Source: an uncultured Clostridia bacterium
GTDB lineage: Bacteria; Bacillota; Clostridia; Oscillospirales; Acutalibacteraceae
DNA: 64,000 nt
Direction of reading: 5' to 3'
Assembly (NCBI GenBank): GCA_946555465.1
Contig: CAMNST010000014.1
Location: 1-64,000 of the forward strand
Numbering within the stretch: position 1 is the first letter of the stretch; the number at the start of each line of letters is the position of its first letter. A model generated the notes under the pieces. It was not told the origin of the DNA and made no database searches. It was given only the letters and a program-made list of their open reading frames with translations. Shown one piece after another: positions 1-6,635 of this stretch. The translations under genes and the position numbers were made by a program.

Positions 1-54
1 ACCGCATTTTCCGATAAATGCTATTTACATATGCAGCATATGCTCGGCAAATAA
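1..54 (+). CDS. possible 3' end of a gene entering from the left
   Basis: Frame 1 is open from the first base and stops at TAA 52-54, reading TAFSDKCYLHMQHMLGK. Nothing in so short a piece identifies a family. Frame 2 is also open, to about base 66, so the reading frame is uncertain and this may not be coding at all. Confidence 0.2.
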   Translation, partial: TAFSDKCYLHMQHMLGK

Positions 55-91
55 AAACAGGAATTAACTAATGTTTCTATCCTAAAAACAA

Positions 92-123
92 AAAAAGATA
101 TGGTGAAAAACCATATCTTTTTC
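92..123. terminator. terminator after the tRNA-Asp/tRNA-Thr pair
   Basis: An 11-base stem, AAAGATATGGT / ACCATATCTTT, with a short A-rich loop and runs of A and T on its two sides. It lies directly past the tRNA-Thr CCA end on the minus strand and would work in both directions. Confidence 0.8.
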
Positions 124-199
124 TGGAGCTGATAACCGGACTTGAACCGGTGACCTCATCCTTACCAAGGATGTGCTCTACCGCCTGAGCCATATCAGC
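124..199 (-). tRNA. tRNA-Thr (anticodon GGT)
   Basis: 76-nt cloverleaf on the minus strand with acceptor stem GCTGATA/TATCAGC, anticodon stem CATCC/GGATG, loop TTGGTAA and an encoded CCA. The T-loop is TTCAAGT. It is the second gene of a two-tRNA transcript after tRNA-Asp and is followed at once by a terminator. Confidence 0.96.
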
Positions 200-205
200 A
201 AAAAA

Positions 206-282
206 TGGCGACCCGAAACGGGCTCGAACCGTCGACCTCCAGCGTGACAGGCTGGCGTTCTAACCAACTGAACTACCGGGCC
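206..282 (-). tRNA. tRNA-Asp (anticodon GTC)
   Basis: 77-nt cloverleaf on the minus strand with acceptor GGCCCGG/TCGGGTC (two G-T pairs), anticodon stem CCAGC/GCTGG, loop CTGTCAC and an encoded CCA. It is the first gene of the pair, about 17 bases past a consensus -10 box. Confidence 0.96.
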
Positions 283-298
283 ATCTCTTGCGAATTGT

Positions 299-327
299 AT
301 TATATAGTAACTTTGCCGTCTTGTCAA
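299..327 (-). promoter_or_regulatory. promoter of tRNA-Asp/tRNA-Thr
   Basis: On the minus strand TTGACA (322-327), a 17-base spacer and TATAAT (299-304): an exact consensus vegetative promoter, as expected for stable RNA genes. Confidence 0.88.
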
Positions 328-354
328 GAAGTTTATAAAAAATTTATATTCTTC

Positions 355-383
355 TTGCAAGTTACCTTTACTTGTTGTATAAT
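355..383 (+). promoter_or_regulatory. promoter of the M28 peptidase gene
   Basis: TTGCAA (355-360), a 17-base spacer and TATAAT (378-383), 35 bases before the ATG. It is back to back with the tRNA promoter on the other strand. Confidence 0.75.
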
Positions 384-417
384 GAGACTATACAATTTAA
401 ATAGAGGAGGAAGTGCT

Positions 418-1716
418 ATGCGATTAACTAACGGAGCGTCAGAAAACACTTATAAGTTTATGACAGACGGTATTCGTTATATTTGTGAAAACTTTAAGGA
501 CCGCGGTCCGGGTACTCACAGCGAAAGAAAGGCACAAAAATTTCTGAAAGGTGAACTTGAACAGTGGGCCGACGAGGTTGAGATGGAGGATTTTGATCTT
601 CATCCCGCCGCTTTTATGGGTTGGATACCGCCGGCAGGTATTATAGGTATTATATCTGTAATCTTCTATTGGCTTACATATAAAAGTGTTGTTGAAAATG
701 CTGCTCTTGCAATTATTGCAACAGTACTTACCTGGTTTGCACTTTCCTGTCTTGTTGTTGAATTTTTAATGTACAGGGAATATGTTGATTTCCTTTTCCC
801 AAAAAAAACATCAAGAAATGTTATGGCAAGAAGAAAGCCTACGGGTGAAGTTAAAAGAAGAATCGTTTTCTGCGGTCATACGGATGCTGCAAATGAATGG
901 ACTTATTCTCTGCATGGCGGTCTTAAATCACTTGCACCGGTAATGGGCGGTTCAATCGGCGGCCTTATCGGAATCTGTATTTTCAATGTTATATGGATGA
1001 TTTATTCTCTTGCAGGCGGCGACTACACTTCAAAATTCTGGCTTGTTATGGGTATAATTCAGCTTGTTCTTGTTCCGTTTTTTATTGCAATTCTTTTCTT
1101 TATTAACTGGAAAGTAATTGTTTACGGTGCAAACGATAACCTTACTGCAGATTATATTTCAATGGCTGTTCTTAAAGAAATGGCTGATAATAACAAAAGA
1201 TATGAAAATACCGAAGTGTGCTGTTTGCTTTCAGGTTCTGAAGAGGCAGGTCTGCGCGGTGCTGTGGCATATGCAAAGCGCCACCAGGAAGAACTCAAGG
1301 AAATTGAAACCGTTGTAATTGCAATGGATACAATGCGCGAAATTGAACAACTTCAGATTTACACACAGGGCTGCACAGGTACGCAGAAAAACTCAAATGC
1401 CGTTGGCGAACTTGTTTATGAAGCAGGTGTAAACTGCGGTATTGAAATGAAAGAAACAGATATTTATCCCGGTGCAGTTGATGCCGAAGGATTTTCACGT
1501 TACGGTATCGAGGCAGTCGGTTTCTGCGGTGTAAACCATGATCCGAAAACCTATTATCATACCAGACTTGATACACCCGATAATATGAGTGAGGAATGTA
1601 TTAACCTTTCTCTTGATATTTGTCTTGAGGCTGCAGAACTCTATGATCAGAAGGGCGGAATTGAGGCTTTCCGTGAAGAAGGCAAAAAACGCTTCAAGAA
1701 GGGCTATAACAAATAA
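418..1716 (+). CDS. membrane-anchored M28-family zinc aminopeptidase-like protein
   Basis: 432 residues starting at the ATG after GAGGAGG. The M28 two-zinc site is visible in order: GHTD (153-156), Asp240 in GANDN, the Glu pair in SGSEEAG (272-278), Asp304 in AMDTM and a late His in YYHTRLDT. Four hydrophobic stretches (about 66-88, 94-116, 178-198, 206-230) are inserted before and inside the catalytic domain, so the enzyme is probably membrane-embedded. M28 enzymes remove N-terminal residues from peptides; the substrate here is unknown. It is monocistronic, with its own promoter and a terminator. The ligand set looks complete, so it is probably active. The membrane insertion inside the catalytic domain is unlike soluble M28 enzymes, but I cannot tell what it does. 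Confidence 0.85.
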   Translation: MRLTNGASENTYKFMTDGIRYICENFKDRGPGTHSERKAQKFLKGELEQWADEVEMEDFDLHPAAFMGWIPPAGIIGIISVIFYWLTYKSVVENAALAIIATVLTWFALSCLVVEFLMYREYVDFLFPKKTSRNVMARRKPTGEVKRRIVFCGHTDAANEWTYSLHGGLKSLAPVMGGSIGGLIGICIFNVIWMIYSLAGGDYTSKFWLVMGIIQLVLVPFFIAILFFINWKVIVYGANDNLTADYISMAVLKEMADNNKRYENTEVCCLLSGSEEAGLRGAVAYAKRHQEELKEIETVVIAMDTMREIEQLQIYTQGCTGTQKNSNAVGELVYEAGVNCGIEMKETDIYPGAVDAEGFSRYGIEAVGFCGVNHDPKTYYHTRLDTPDNMSEECINLSLDICLEAAELYDQKGGIEAFREEGKKRFKKGYNK

Positions 1717-1723
1717 AAAGCAA

Positions 1724-1757
1724 AAAAGATCGGGCAGTGGTTTCTGTCCGGTCTTTT
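1724..1757 (+). terminator. terminator after the M28 peptidase gene
   Basis: Stem AAAAGATCGGGCAG / CTGTCCGGTCTTTT with a short loop, ending in a T-run, just past the stop codon. The next gene starts 34 bases further on. Confidence 0.75.
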
Positions 1758-1790
1758 AATTATGTTAATTATAATTGTATTGGTGAAAAA

Positions 1791-2570
1791 ATGAAAGATC
1801 TGCACATACATATTGAAAAAGGTCCGTATACAGTTAACTGGATTGAGCAGTTTATTGAAAAGGCCGTTCAGATGAATCTCGATGAAATCTGTCTGCTTGA
1901 GCACAGTATAAGATTTACCGATTTTCATCCGTCTTTTAAAGAGGCAAGAGCGTATAATCTCTATCAGCGCAAATGGTTTGACGGTAAAGCGCCTTCCGCT
2001 CACAGTCTTGATGAATTTAAAACTCTTATAACCGAAATAAGGGGCAGAAATTACCCGATAAAAGTTTCTTTCGGTCTGGAAATATGCTATTTTGAACAGC
2101 ATATTGATTTAATAAGAGATTTAACTTCTGACGGTTTTTTTGATTATCTTTTAGGTTCTGTGCACTGGGTCGATAACTGGACTTTTAATCAGCGTAAATA
2201 TCAGTGGCTCGGCAAAGATATTAATCATATCTATAAGCGTTATTTTGAACTTGAAAATTCACTCGTTGAAAGCGGTGTTTTTGACATTATTGCACATCCC
2301 GATTTAATCAGATGCCACTCTCTTTATCCGGATTATGATTTGCGTGATACATATAAAAATCTGTGTGAAAGCATTAAATCTCACGATATGATGCTTGAAA
2401 TGAACACTTCAAAAAGTTTAGGCGTGAACAGTGAATTTTTTGAAATTGCGAAGAACACCGGCGTTGCGTTTTCAACAGGTTCAGATGCCCACAGGGTTGA
2501 AGATGTTGGAAAAAATATAGCAGAAGTAACCGAATTTATATCCCGTAAGTCGAATTTATCGGGTCTTTAA
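1791..2570 (+). CDS. PHP-domain phosphoesterase, histidinol-phosphatase-like
   Basis: 259 residues from ATG 1791, preceded by only a weak GGTG; an upstream in-frame GTG would lie in the terminator. The PHP metal motifs are in order: DLHIH at residues 3-7, a Glu near 36, Glu in GLEICYF, His in GSVHW, His in AHPDL and SDAH near the end. The family uses a trinuclear metal site to cleave phosphate esters, and the closest relatives are HisJ/HisK-type histidinol phosphatases. No other histidine genes are nearby, so the substrate is uncertain. The 3' end overlaps the convergent membrane-protein gene by 35 bases. Confidence 0.75.
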   Translation: MKDLHIHIEKGPYTVNWIEQFIEKAVQMNLDEICLLEHSIRFTDFHPSFKEARAYNLYQRKWFDGKAPSAHSLDEFKTLITEIRGRNYPIKVSFGLEICYFEQHIDLIRDLTSDGFFDYLLGSVHWVDNWTFNQRKYQWLGKDINHIYKRYFELENSLVESGVFDIIAHPDLIRCHSLYPDYDLRDTYKNLCESIKSHDMMLEMNTSKSLGVNSEFFEIAKNTGVAFSTGSDAHRVEDVGKNIAEVTEFISRKSNLSGL

Positions 2571-3063
2571 AAAGCGGGATAAACGGTGGCGCAACAGTGA
2601 AAATAACAAACAAAGCGCCGACAATAATAAATGCCGCTATGAAAATTGTATCGCATCTTATACTGCTTAATTTTTCTGATTTTATAATCATATAATCCGT
2701 TAAAAATGCGGCAAAAACACCTATGAAAAATGAAAGTATATTTAGTATTTCAATGCTTTTTCCGAAAATTCCCGTGTAAGTGTAAAAGAAAACTACGATT
2801 GCGGCAATACCTGTAAACACACCTATAAATTTTGCCGAAAAAACACCTTTTTGTTTCTTCAGCATAATATATTCCGCAATACTCCATATGAGATAGGGGA
2901 AAAATATCATTTTCAGATGTTCCCATGTACTTTCATTAATAGGGGCAAAAAGTCCGACAGCAGTATTGCACCCGCTCCATTCATATAAAAAATGCATAAG
3001 AGTTCCGAATACACTTACAAAAACAAATCCCGTTAAACTGTATTTAAATAAATCTTTTTTCAC
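2536..3063 (-). CDS. DUF6512-type integral membrane protein
   Basis: 175 residues, starting at GTG 3063 behind GGGTGA. Five hydrophobic segments can be seen. The motif NESTWEHLK after the first segment is the recognisable signature of a small clostridial membrane family that I know as DUF6512; its function is not known. The gene stands alone on the minus strand, overlaps the convergent PHP gene at its 3' end, and is divergent from the esterase gene with only 43 bases between the starts. Confidence 0.65.
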   Translation of the reverse strand: MKKDLFKYSLTGFVFVSVFGTLMHFLYEWSGCNTAVGLFAPINESTWEHLKMIFFPYLIWSIAEYIMLKKQKGVFSAKFIGVFTGIAAIVVFFYTYTGIFGKSIEILNILSFFIGVFAAFLTDYMIIKSEKLSSIRCDTIFIAAFIIVGALFVIFTVAPPFIPLFKDPINSTYGI

Positions 3064-3106
3064 ACGATCACCCGATAATATTTATGAAATTTTAAGGAGA
3101 ATTATT

Positions 3107-4009
3107 ATGGATATTTTTAAGCCGATACTAAAAACGATATGGTTTTTTACAGAGAAAGCAGATAACAAACGTATAGCCTCTCAGACAGCACCGCGCGGAA
3201 TCGTCTGCAAAGAGAACATTGCATATATTGATGATTACAATAAATATCATCTTCTTGATTTTTACTATCCTGAAAATACAACCGAAAATCTTCCTCTTAT
3301 AATTGATATACATGGCGGCGGCTGGTGGTATGGTACCAAGGAAATAAATAAGTATTATTGCATGGAACTTGCCAAAAGAGGTTTTATCGTTGCAAATATA
3401 AATTACCGCCTTGCCGACAGAGTTAATATAGCAGGGCAACTCGCTGATATTTTTGCCTGCCTTCAGTGGATTGATAAAAACAGTGACAAATATTATATCG
3501 ACAGAAATAATGTTTTTCTTACCGGTGACAGCGCAGGAGGGCAGTTCTGCTGCCTTACGGCTCAGATTAATGCTGACAGTGAATTGCAGAAAAAACTTCA
3601 TCTGCCTAAAAATAAACTCAGTTTTAATGCTGCAGCGGCAACATCACCGGTTATTGATTTGGTTTCACCTAATATAATGATGAATGTGAATCTCAATGCA
3701 CTTCTTTCAACAACGCATCATAAATCTTCTCCGTATTATTTCCTTATGCAGTTTAAAAATATTGCATCCGACAGTCTGCCGCCGTTTTTTGTTGTAACTT
3801 CAAGCGGCGATTTTGTGAGAGCGCAGGGGAGAGAACTGCATAAAATTCTTGATGAACTTAATGTTGAAAATGAATTTCATGATTATACCGAAAAACTTGA
3901 CGGAAGAAAACTTCCGCATGTTTTCAGCGTAACAATGCCGTTTACCGCGCCGTCACAAAAGTGTATTGATGATTTAGCAAAATTTTTTAAGCGGCATATT
4001 CATAATTAA
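3107..4009 (+). CDS. alpha/beta hydrolase, HSL/carboxylesterase type
   Basis: 300 residues from ATG 3107, behind a strong AAGGAGA. It has the oxyanion-hole motif HGGGW (69-73) and the nucleophile elbow GDSAG (140-144, Ser142). A late SSGDF and LPHVF probably supply the Asp and His of the triad. This layout is that of the hormone-sensitive-lipase group of esterases acting on short acyl or acetyl esters. There is no signal peptide, so it is cytoplasmic. In a gut plant-fibre degrader it could deacetylate imported oligosaccharides, but nothing next to it supports that. Reading frame continues upstream to 2966, but the ribosome site fixes the start. Confidence 0.8.
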   Translation: MDIFKPILKTIWFFTEKADNKRIASQTAPRGIVCKENIAYIDDYNKYHLLDFYYPENTTENLPLIIDIHGGGWWYGTKEINKYYCMELAKRGFIVANINYRLADRVNIAGQLADIFACLQWIDKNSDKYYIDRNNVFLTGDSAGGQFCCLTAQINADSELQKKLHLPKNKLSFNAAAATSPVIDLVSPNIMMNVNLNALLSTTHHKSSPYYFLMQFKNIASDSLPPFFVVTSSGDFVRAQGRELHKILDELNVENEFHDYTEKLDGRKLPHVFSVTMPFTAPSQKCIDDLAKFFKRHIHN

Positions 4010-4012
4010 GTA

Positions 4013-4041
4013 TTGACAATTAAGCAAAGTTGTGTTAAAGT
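4013..4041 (+). promoter_or_regulatory. promoter of tRNA-Ser(GCT)
   Basis: TTGACA (4013-4018), a 17-base spacer and TAAAGT (4036-4041). The first base is four past the esterase stop codon, and the tRNA starts 63 bases after the -10 box, so a short 5' leader must be removed. Confidence 0.8.
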
Positions 4042-4104
4042 ATAACACGCACCGAAAGTATTATTCTTTTGGTCAATATCTTGACAGGTAAAACCCGTCA
4101 ACTT

Positions 4105-4195
4105 GCAGAAGTACTCAAGTTGGTGACGAGGCGCCCCTGCTAAGGGCGTAGGTCGGGCAACCGGCGCGAGAGTTCGAGTCTCTCCTTCTGCGCCA
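4105..4195 (+). tRNA. tRNA-Ser (anticodon GCT)
   Basis: 91-nt class II tRNA: acceptor GCAGAAG/CTTCTGC, anticodon stem CGCCC/GGGCG, loop CTGCTAA, a long variable arm, T-stem GAGAG/CTCTC with T-loop TTCGAGT, and an encoded CCA. Its 3' part, from the G after TTC, is repeated 144 bases downstream. Confidence 0.96.
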
Positions 4196-4196
4196 T

Positions 4197-4226
4197 AAAA
4201 AGAGTGTGTTTTCACACTCTTTTTTG
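4197..4226. terminator. terminator 1 of tRNA-Ser(GCT)
   Basis: 12-base perfect stem AAAAAGAGTGTG / CACACTCTTTTT with a TTTT loop and a T-run, starting two bases after the CCA. A diverged second version lies at 4347-4376. Confidence 0.88.
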
Positions 4227-4238
4227 TTTTTTTATAGA

Positions 4239-4345
4239 GACGAGAAACGAACTCCGAATTTTGAACAGAGTGAAAAATTCGGGAGAAAGGTCCGGTGGAC
4301 CTTTCGATAGTTGAGAGGAGAGTCTCTCCTTCTGCGCCATAAAAA
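4239..4345 (+). repeat. two-hairpin tRNA-tail repeat, copy A
   Basis: The body (4239-4319) opens with GACGAGAAACGAA. Hairpin 1 pairs CTCCGAATTTT (from 4252) with AAAATTCGGGAG (to 4285), with one bulged G. Hairpin 2 pairs AAAGGTCC (4286-4293) with GGACCTTT (4297-4304) around GGT, and the unit closes with CGATAGTTGAGAGGA. It is followed at 4320-4345 by an exact 26-base copy of the tRNA-Ser 3' end (4176-4201), including CCA. The duplicate cannot form a complete tRNA. The same architecture recurs at 27962-28079 after tRNA-Arg. I do not recognise this as a named repeat. It could be a tRNA-targeting mobile element or a structured RNA. Confidence 0.75.
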
Positions 4346-4346
4346 A

Positions 4347-4376
4347 GAGAGTGTAAAAATACACTCTCCTTTTTTA
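4347..4376. terminator. terminator 2, shared with the cotF-like gene
   Basis: Stem GAGAGTGTA / TACACTCTC with flanking A and T runs. On the plus strand it ends the duplicated tRNA tail; on the minus strand it ends the coat-protein gene, whose stop codon it touches. It resembles terminator 1 but differs at several paired positions. Confidence 0.8.
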
Positions 4377-4625
4377 TTGCATTTGTGTGCCGAATTTCAT
4401 TTTTAAAGAATTGATTTTTGTCTCTTCTGCCTGGTCGGTCGAATACCAGCCTTTTTCAGACATTTTGTCATATACTGTATCCTGCATGGTCAATGCATTG
4501 TTAAGTGCATTGCTGAATGTTTGGTGAACGTTATCAGTTGAAGATTCAATAGCACCGTGCATATATAAATCACATACTCCTTTTTCAAGAAGTAAAATAT
4601 CTTCCATTAAATTCTTATCATCCAT
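4374..4625 (-). CDS. spore coat protein CotF-like
   Basis: 83 residues from ATG 4625 behind AAGGAG. The short, mostly helical sequence (LMEDILLLEKGVCDLYMHG, then TFSNALNNALTMQDTVYDKM and GWYSTDQAE) matches the Coat F family: helical-bundle proteins found in the coat or inside of endospores. It is the second gene of a two-gene minus-strand unit with the 57-residue protein 15 bases upstream, and shares its terminator with the tRNA-Ser repeat. The family call is from the motif order GWY-A at the C-terminus. It implies that the host makes spores, or descends from a spore former. No sporulation sigma promoter could be identified with confidence. Confidence 0.75.
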   Translation of the reverse strand: MDDKNLMEDILLLEKGVCDLYMHGAIESSTDNVHQTFSNALNNALTMQDTVYDKMSEKGWYSTDQAEETKINSLKMKFGTQMQ

Positions 4626-4640
4626 ATTTCTTTCTCCTTA

Positions 4641-4814
4641 TTAAAGCAAACCGTAAAAACTTTCAAAGATTTGCTGATGGTTTCTCTGCATCTGTTCAAC
4701 ACAGGCCTTAAGTTCTCTGTCCTGAATCTGATTTGCAGTCTGTTTGCATTTTGTTTGAAAATACTGTTCGTGACCGAGCGCATCTTCTATATACAGCAGT
4801 TCTTTTGATGTCAT
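4641..4814 (-). CDS. small coat-associated (CotF-like) protein, 57 residues
   Basis: A short gene reading MTSKELLYIEDALGHEQYF at its start and ending FESFYGLL. It starts at ATG 4814 behind GGGAGG, eight bases away, and ends at TAA 4641-4643, 15 bases before the cotF-like gene on the same strand. The opening (SKELLYIEDALGHE) resembles the N-terminal helix of CotF-family proteins, so the pair may be the two halves of a CotF-like helical bundle or two interacting coat proteins. The strong ribosome site, operon position and amphipathic helical pattern support it being a real gene. There is no catalytic motif. Confidence 0.7.
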   Translation of the reverse strand: MTSKELLYIEDALGHEQYFQTKCKQTANQIQDRELKACVEQMQRNHQQIFESFYGLL

Positions 4815-4965
4815 AATTTCAACCTCCCATAAGTTTCTGTGTTTTTAGTTTTGCTTTTGTTAATAGAATTATTCAAAATAATAAAGAATAAAATTGATGT
4901 ATTGTTTTTATTGATTTAATTTTGTTTGAAATTCAATGATTTATTTATTTTTTTCAAAAAATATC

Positions 4966-4994
4966 TTGACATATGCATACAACTGTGGTAATAT
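4966..4994 (+). promoter_or_regulatory. promoter of tRNA-Ser(TGA)
   Basis: TTGACA (4966-4971), a 17-base spacer and TAATAT (4989-4994), 15 bases before the tRNA. Confidence 0.8.
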
Positions 4995-5009
4995 TATCAA
5001 GCATCAAAC

Positions 5010-5098
5010 GCAGAGGTATCGAAGTGGTCATAACGAGGCGGTCTTGAAAACCGTTTGTCCGAAAGGGCGCGTGGGTTCGAATCCCACCCTCTGCGCCA
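5010..5098 (+). tRNA. tRNA-Ser (anticodon TGA)
   Basis: 89-nt class II tRNA: acceptor GCAGAGG/CCTCTGC, anticodon stem GCGGT/ACCGT, loop CTTGAAA, a long variable arm, T-loop TTCGAAT and an encoded CCA. Unlike tRNA-Ser(GCT) it has no tail repeat. Its terminator was hit by an IS element that begins 28 bases past the CCA. Confidence 0.96.
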
Positions 5099-5101
5099 AA
5101 A

Positions 5102-5125
5102 AAGAGAGTACGTATGTACTCTCTT
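5102..5125. terminator. tRNA-Ser(TGA) terminator, also left target duplication of the IS
   Basis: Stem AAGAGAGTAC / GTACTCTCTT around GTAT. The same 24 bases recur exactly at 6636-6659 on the other side of the IS, so this terminator was the insertion target. The hairpin is intact, but its downstream T-run is now replaced by the IS end. Confidence 0.88.
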
Positions 5126-5138
5126 CAGTCTGTAGAAA

Positions 5139-5167
5139 AACCCTAAATTCGGAACGGATTTAGGGTT
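5139..5167. terminator. bidirectional hairpin at the left end of the IS
   Basis: Stem AACCCTAAAT / ATTTAGGGTT with T-runs on both strands. It overlaps the last codons of the transposase gene and would end both its transcript and read-through from tRNA-Ser. Confidence 0.75.
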
Positions 5168-6561
5168 AATTTTTTGATGAATATGAAAAATAAGCTAAAA
5201 AGGTTAGAAAAAGCAGTCTGATTGGTCATATTCCACCTGTGTATTGCGAACTTTTTCAGATTCATGGCAGCAAATTTAAGCCTGACCCAATTTGTAACTT
5301 GAGTTAAGCCCCGATATGGCGTATATCGCATTGCATGCTTTTCCTTTGCATCGGCGAATACCCGTTCTATTGTTTCTTTTCGCCGTTCATACAGCTTTTT
5401 GTATTCAGGCGTGTGTCTGATGTCTTCTAATGTTTCAAGATAATCAGACCATATATGCTTTGTTACCGTTTTTTCTGACTTTGCATTTTCTGTACATAAA
5501 TGTCTTGACGGACAGTCTTTGCATATATATCCTTTGCTCTTAAACTCTTTGTAACCCTCGCGGTTTGTTGTTGCATAGCTTAATACTTGATTTTCCGGAC
5601 AGATAACACAATCATAGTATTTATCATATACATATTCATACGGCTTGAAAAAATCCTTTTTGCTCATTGGACATTTGTAGGGTAATACAGGTATTCTTCC
5701 GTCATCAAGAACCCTTTTGCTTATCCACGGTGTTTTGTAGCCTGCATCCGCTACTACTGTTTTAATCTCTGGATTTTTCTCTGTGAGTCTGTCATACAAT
5801 CCGTCAAAGGCTACGCTGTCGTGTACATTTCCCGGATTAACGGTTACATCCATTACATACCCGTTTTTGTCACAGCCTGTCTGTGCTGTGTATGCAAAGC
5901 ATTTCTTATGCTCCCCCTTGTGAAACACGCCGCTTTCAGGGTCTGTTGTAGATTGTGAGATTTCTTTATCCTGTGGCGGCTTTGTTTCATCAAACGGCTT
6001 TTTATCGTGACTCTCTCTGTCCTCGTTGATTTCTTCCATTAATTGTTTTTCATATGTTTTTGCCGCCTTTGGAACTGCCTTTTTTACAGCCTTCTTTAAA
6101 TTGGCATTTGCTTTGATATGTGTTCCGTCTACAAATACGGCTTCCGGTGATAAATATCCTGCATGATTGATTTCATCTAATATCCAATAGAATATTTCCT
6201 CTATGGTCTGTTCTGTATATCTGTGCTTGAAATTATAACTGATTGTGGAGAAGTGCGGTATTGGTTCGTTCATTAAATATCCTAAGAACCAGCGATAGGC
6301 TACATTCATTTTGATTTCTTCTACTGTTCTTCTTAATGATGGTATTCCATACAGATGCTGTATCAGTACCATTTTGAACAGAACCACAGGGTCTATACTC
6401 GGTCTGCCGTTGTCTGAACAATACAAATCTTCTACGATATCGTATATATGTGTAAAATCCACGGCGCTGTCTATTTTCCTTAACAGATGGTCTGAAGGTA
6501 CAAATTCCTCTATGCTGAATATTTCTACTTGTTCTCGCTTTTCTCTGTGCTTTTCTATCAT
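5143..6561 (-). CDS. IS1182-family transposase (DDE, IS5-like fold)
   Basis: 472 residues, full length for the family. An N-terminal helical domain (LRKIDSAVDF, SIDPVVLFKM, GIPSLRRTVEEI) is followed by the catalytic core with the DDE residues recognisable in VFVDGTHIKANAN, VVADAGYKTPW and ERVFADAKEKHAMRY. A cysteine cluster (CPENQ through CKDCPSRHLC) lies between the second and third motifs, as usual in IS1182 transposases. There is no frameshift or internal stop. The C-terminus runs to within three bases of the left inverted repeat. Codon use is close to that of the neighbours, so base composition alone does not mark it as foreign. The start ATG is 60 bases inside the right inverted repeat. 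Confidence 0.93.
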   Translation of the reverse strand: MIEKHREKREQVEIFSIEEFVPSDHLLRKIDSAVDFTHIYDIVEDLYCSDNGRPSIDPVVLFKMVLIQHLYGIPSLRRTVEEIKMNVAYRWFLGYLMNEPIPHFSTISYNFKHRYTEQTIEEIFYWILDEINHAGYLSPEAVFVDGTHIKANANLKKAVKKAVPKAAKTYEKQLMEEINEDRESHDKKPFDETKPPQDKEISQSTTDPESGVFHKGEHKKCFAYTAQTGCDKNGYVMDVTVNPGNVHDSVAFDGLYDRLTEKNPEIKTVVADAGYKTPWISKRVLDDGRIPVLPYKCPMSKKDFFKPYEYVYDKYYDCVICPENQVLSYATTNREGYKEFKSKGYICKDCPSRHLCTENAKSEKTVTKHIWSDYLETLEDIRHTPEYKKLYERRKETIERVFADAKEKHAMRYTPYRGLTQVTNWVRLKFAAMNLKKFAIHRWNMTNQTAFSNLFSLFFIFIKKLTLNPFRI

Positions 6562-6597
6562 CTTTCATCACCTACTCTATTTTACCATATATATGAC

Positions 6598-6625
6598 AAA
6601 AAGCATAGCATTTGCTATGCTTTTT
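6598..6625. terminator. bidirectional hairpin at the right end of the IS
   Basis: A 13-base perfect stem, AAAAAGCATAGCA / TGCTATGCTTTTT, with a TT loop, upstream of the transposase start and overlapping the right inverted repeat. It should block outside transcripts from entering the transposase gene. Confidence 0.78.
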
Positions 6626-6635
6626 CGACAAGCTG

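Larger units (their letters stand above)
5126..6635 (-). mobile_element. IS1182-family insertion sequence, intact, 1510 bp
   Basis: Bounded by imperfect inverted repeats, CAGTCTGTAGAAAAA (5126-5140) and the complement of CAGCTTGTCGAAAAA (6621-6635), matching at 12 of 15 positions. It is flanked by an exact 24-base duplication of a palindromic terminator. One gene, the transposase, fills it on the minus strand. IS1182-family elements are known for long, variable target duplications and for palindromic targets, and this copy fits. Strong hairpins with T-runs lie just inside both ends (5139-5167 and 6598-6625), insulating it from outside transcription. The intact gene, good ends and perfect duplication suggest a recent insertion. 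Confidence 0.92.

Noticed and set aside
205-417. N-terminal extension of the M28 peptidase through the tRNA region
   Set aside because: The open frame runs through tRNA-Asp on the other strand and the promoter; the ribosome site fixes the start at 418.
4320-4345. Second tRNA-Ser gene
   Set aside because: Only the 3' end from the T-loop onward is present; there is no D-arm or anticodon arm, so it is a copied tail.
4105-5098. Prophage or integrative island attachment sites at the tRNA genes
   Set aside because: The 3'-end repeat would fit an att site, but only about 144 bases lie between copies and no integrase or phage gene is present.
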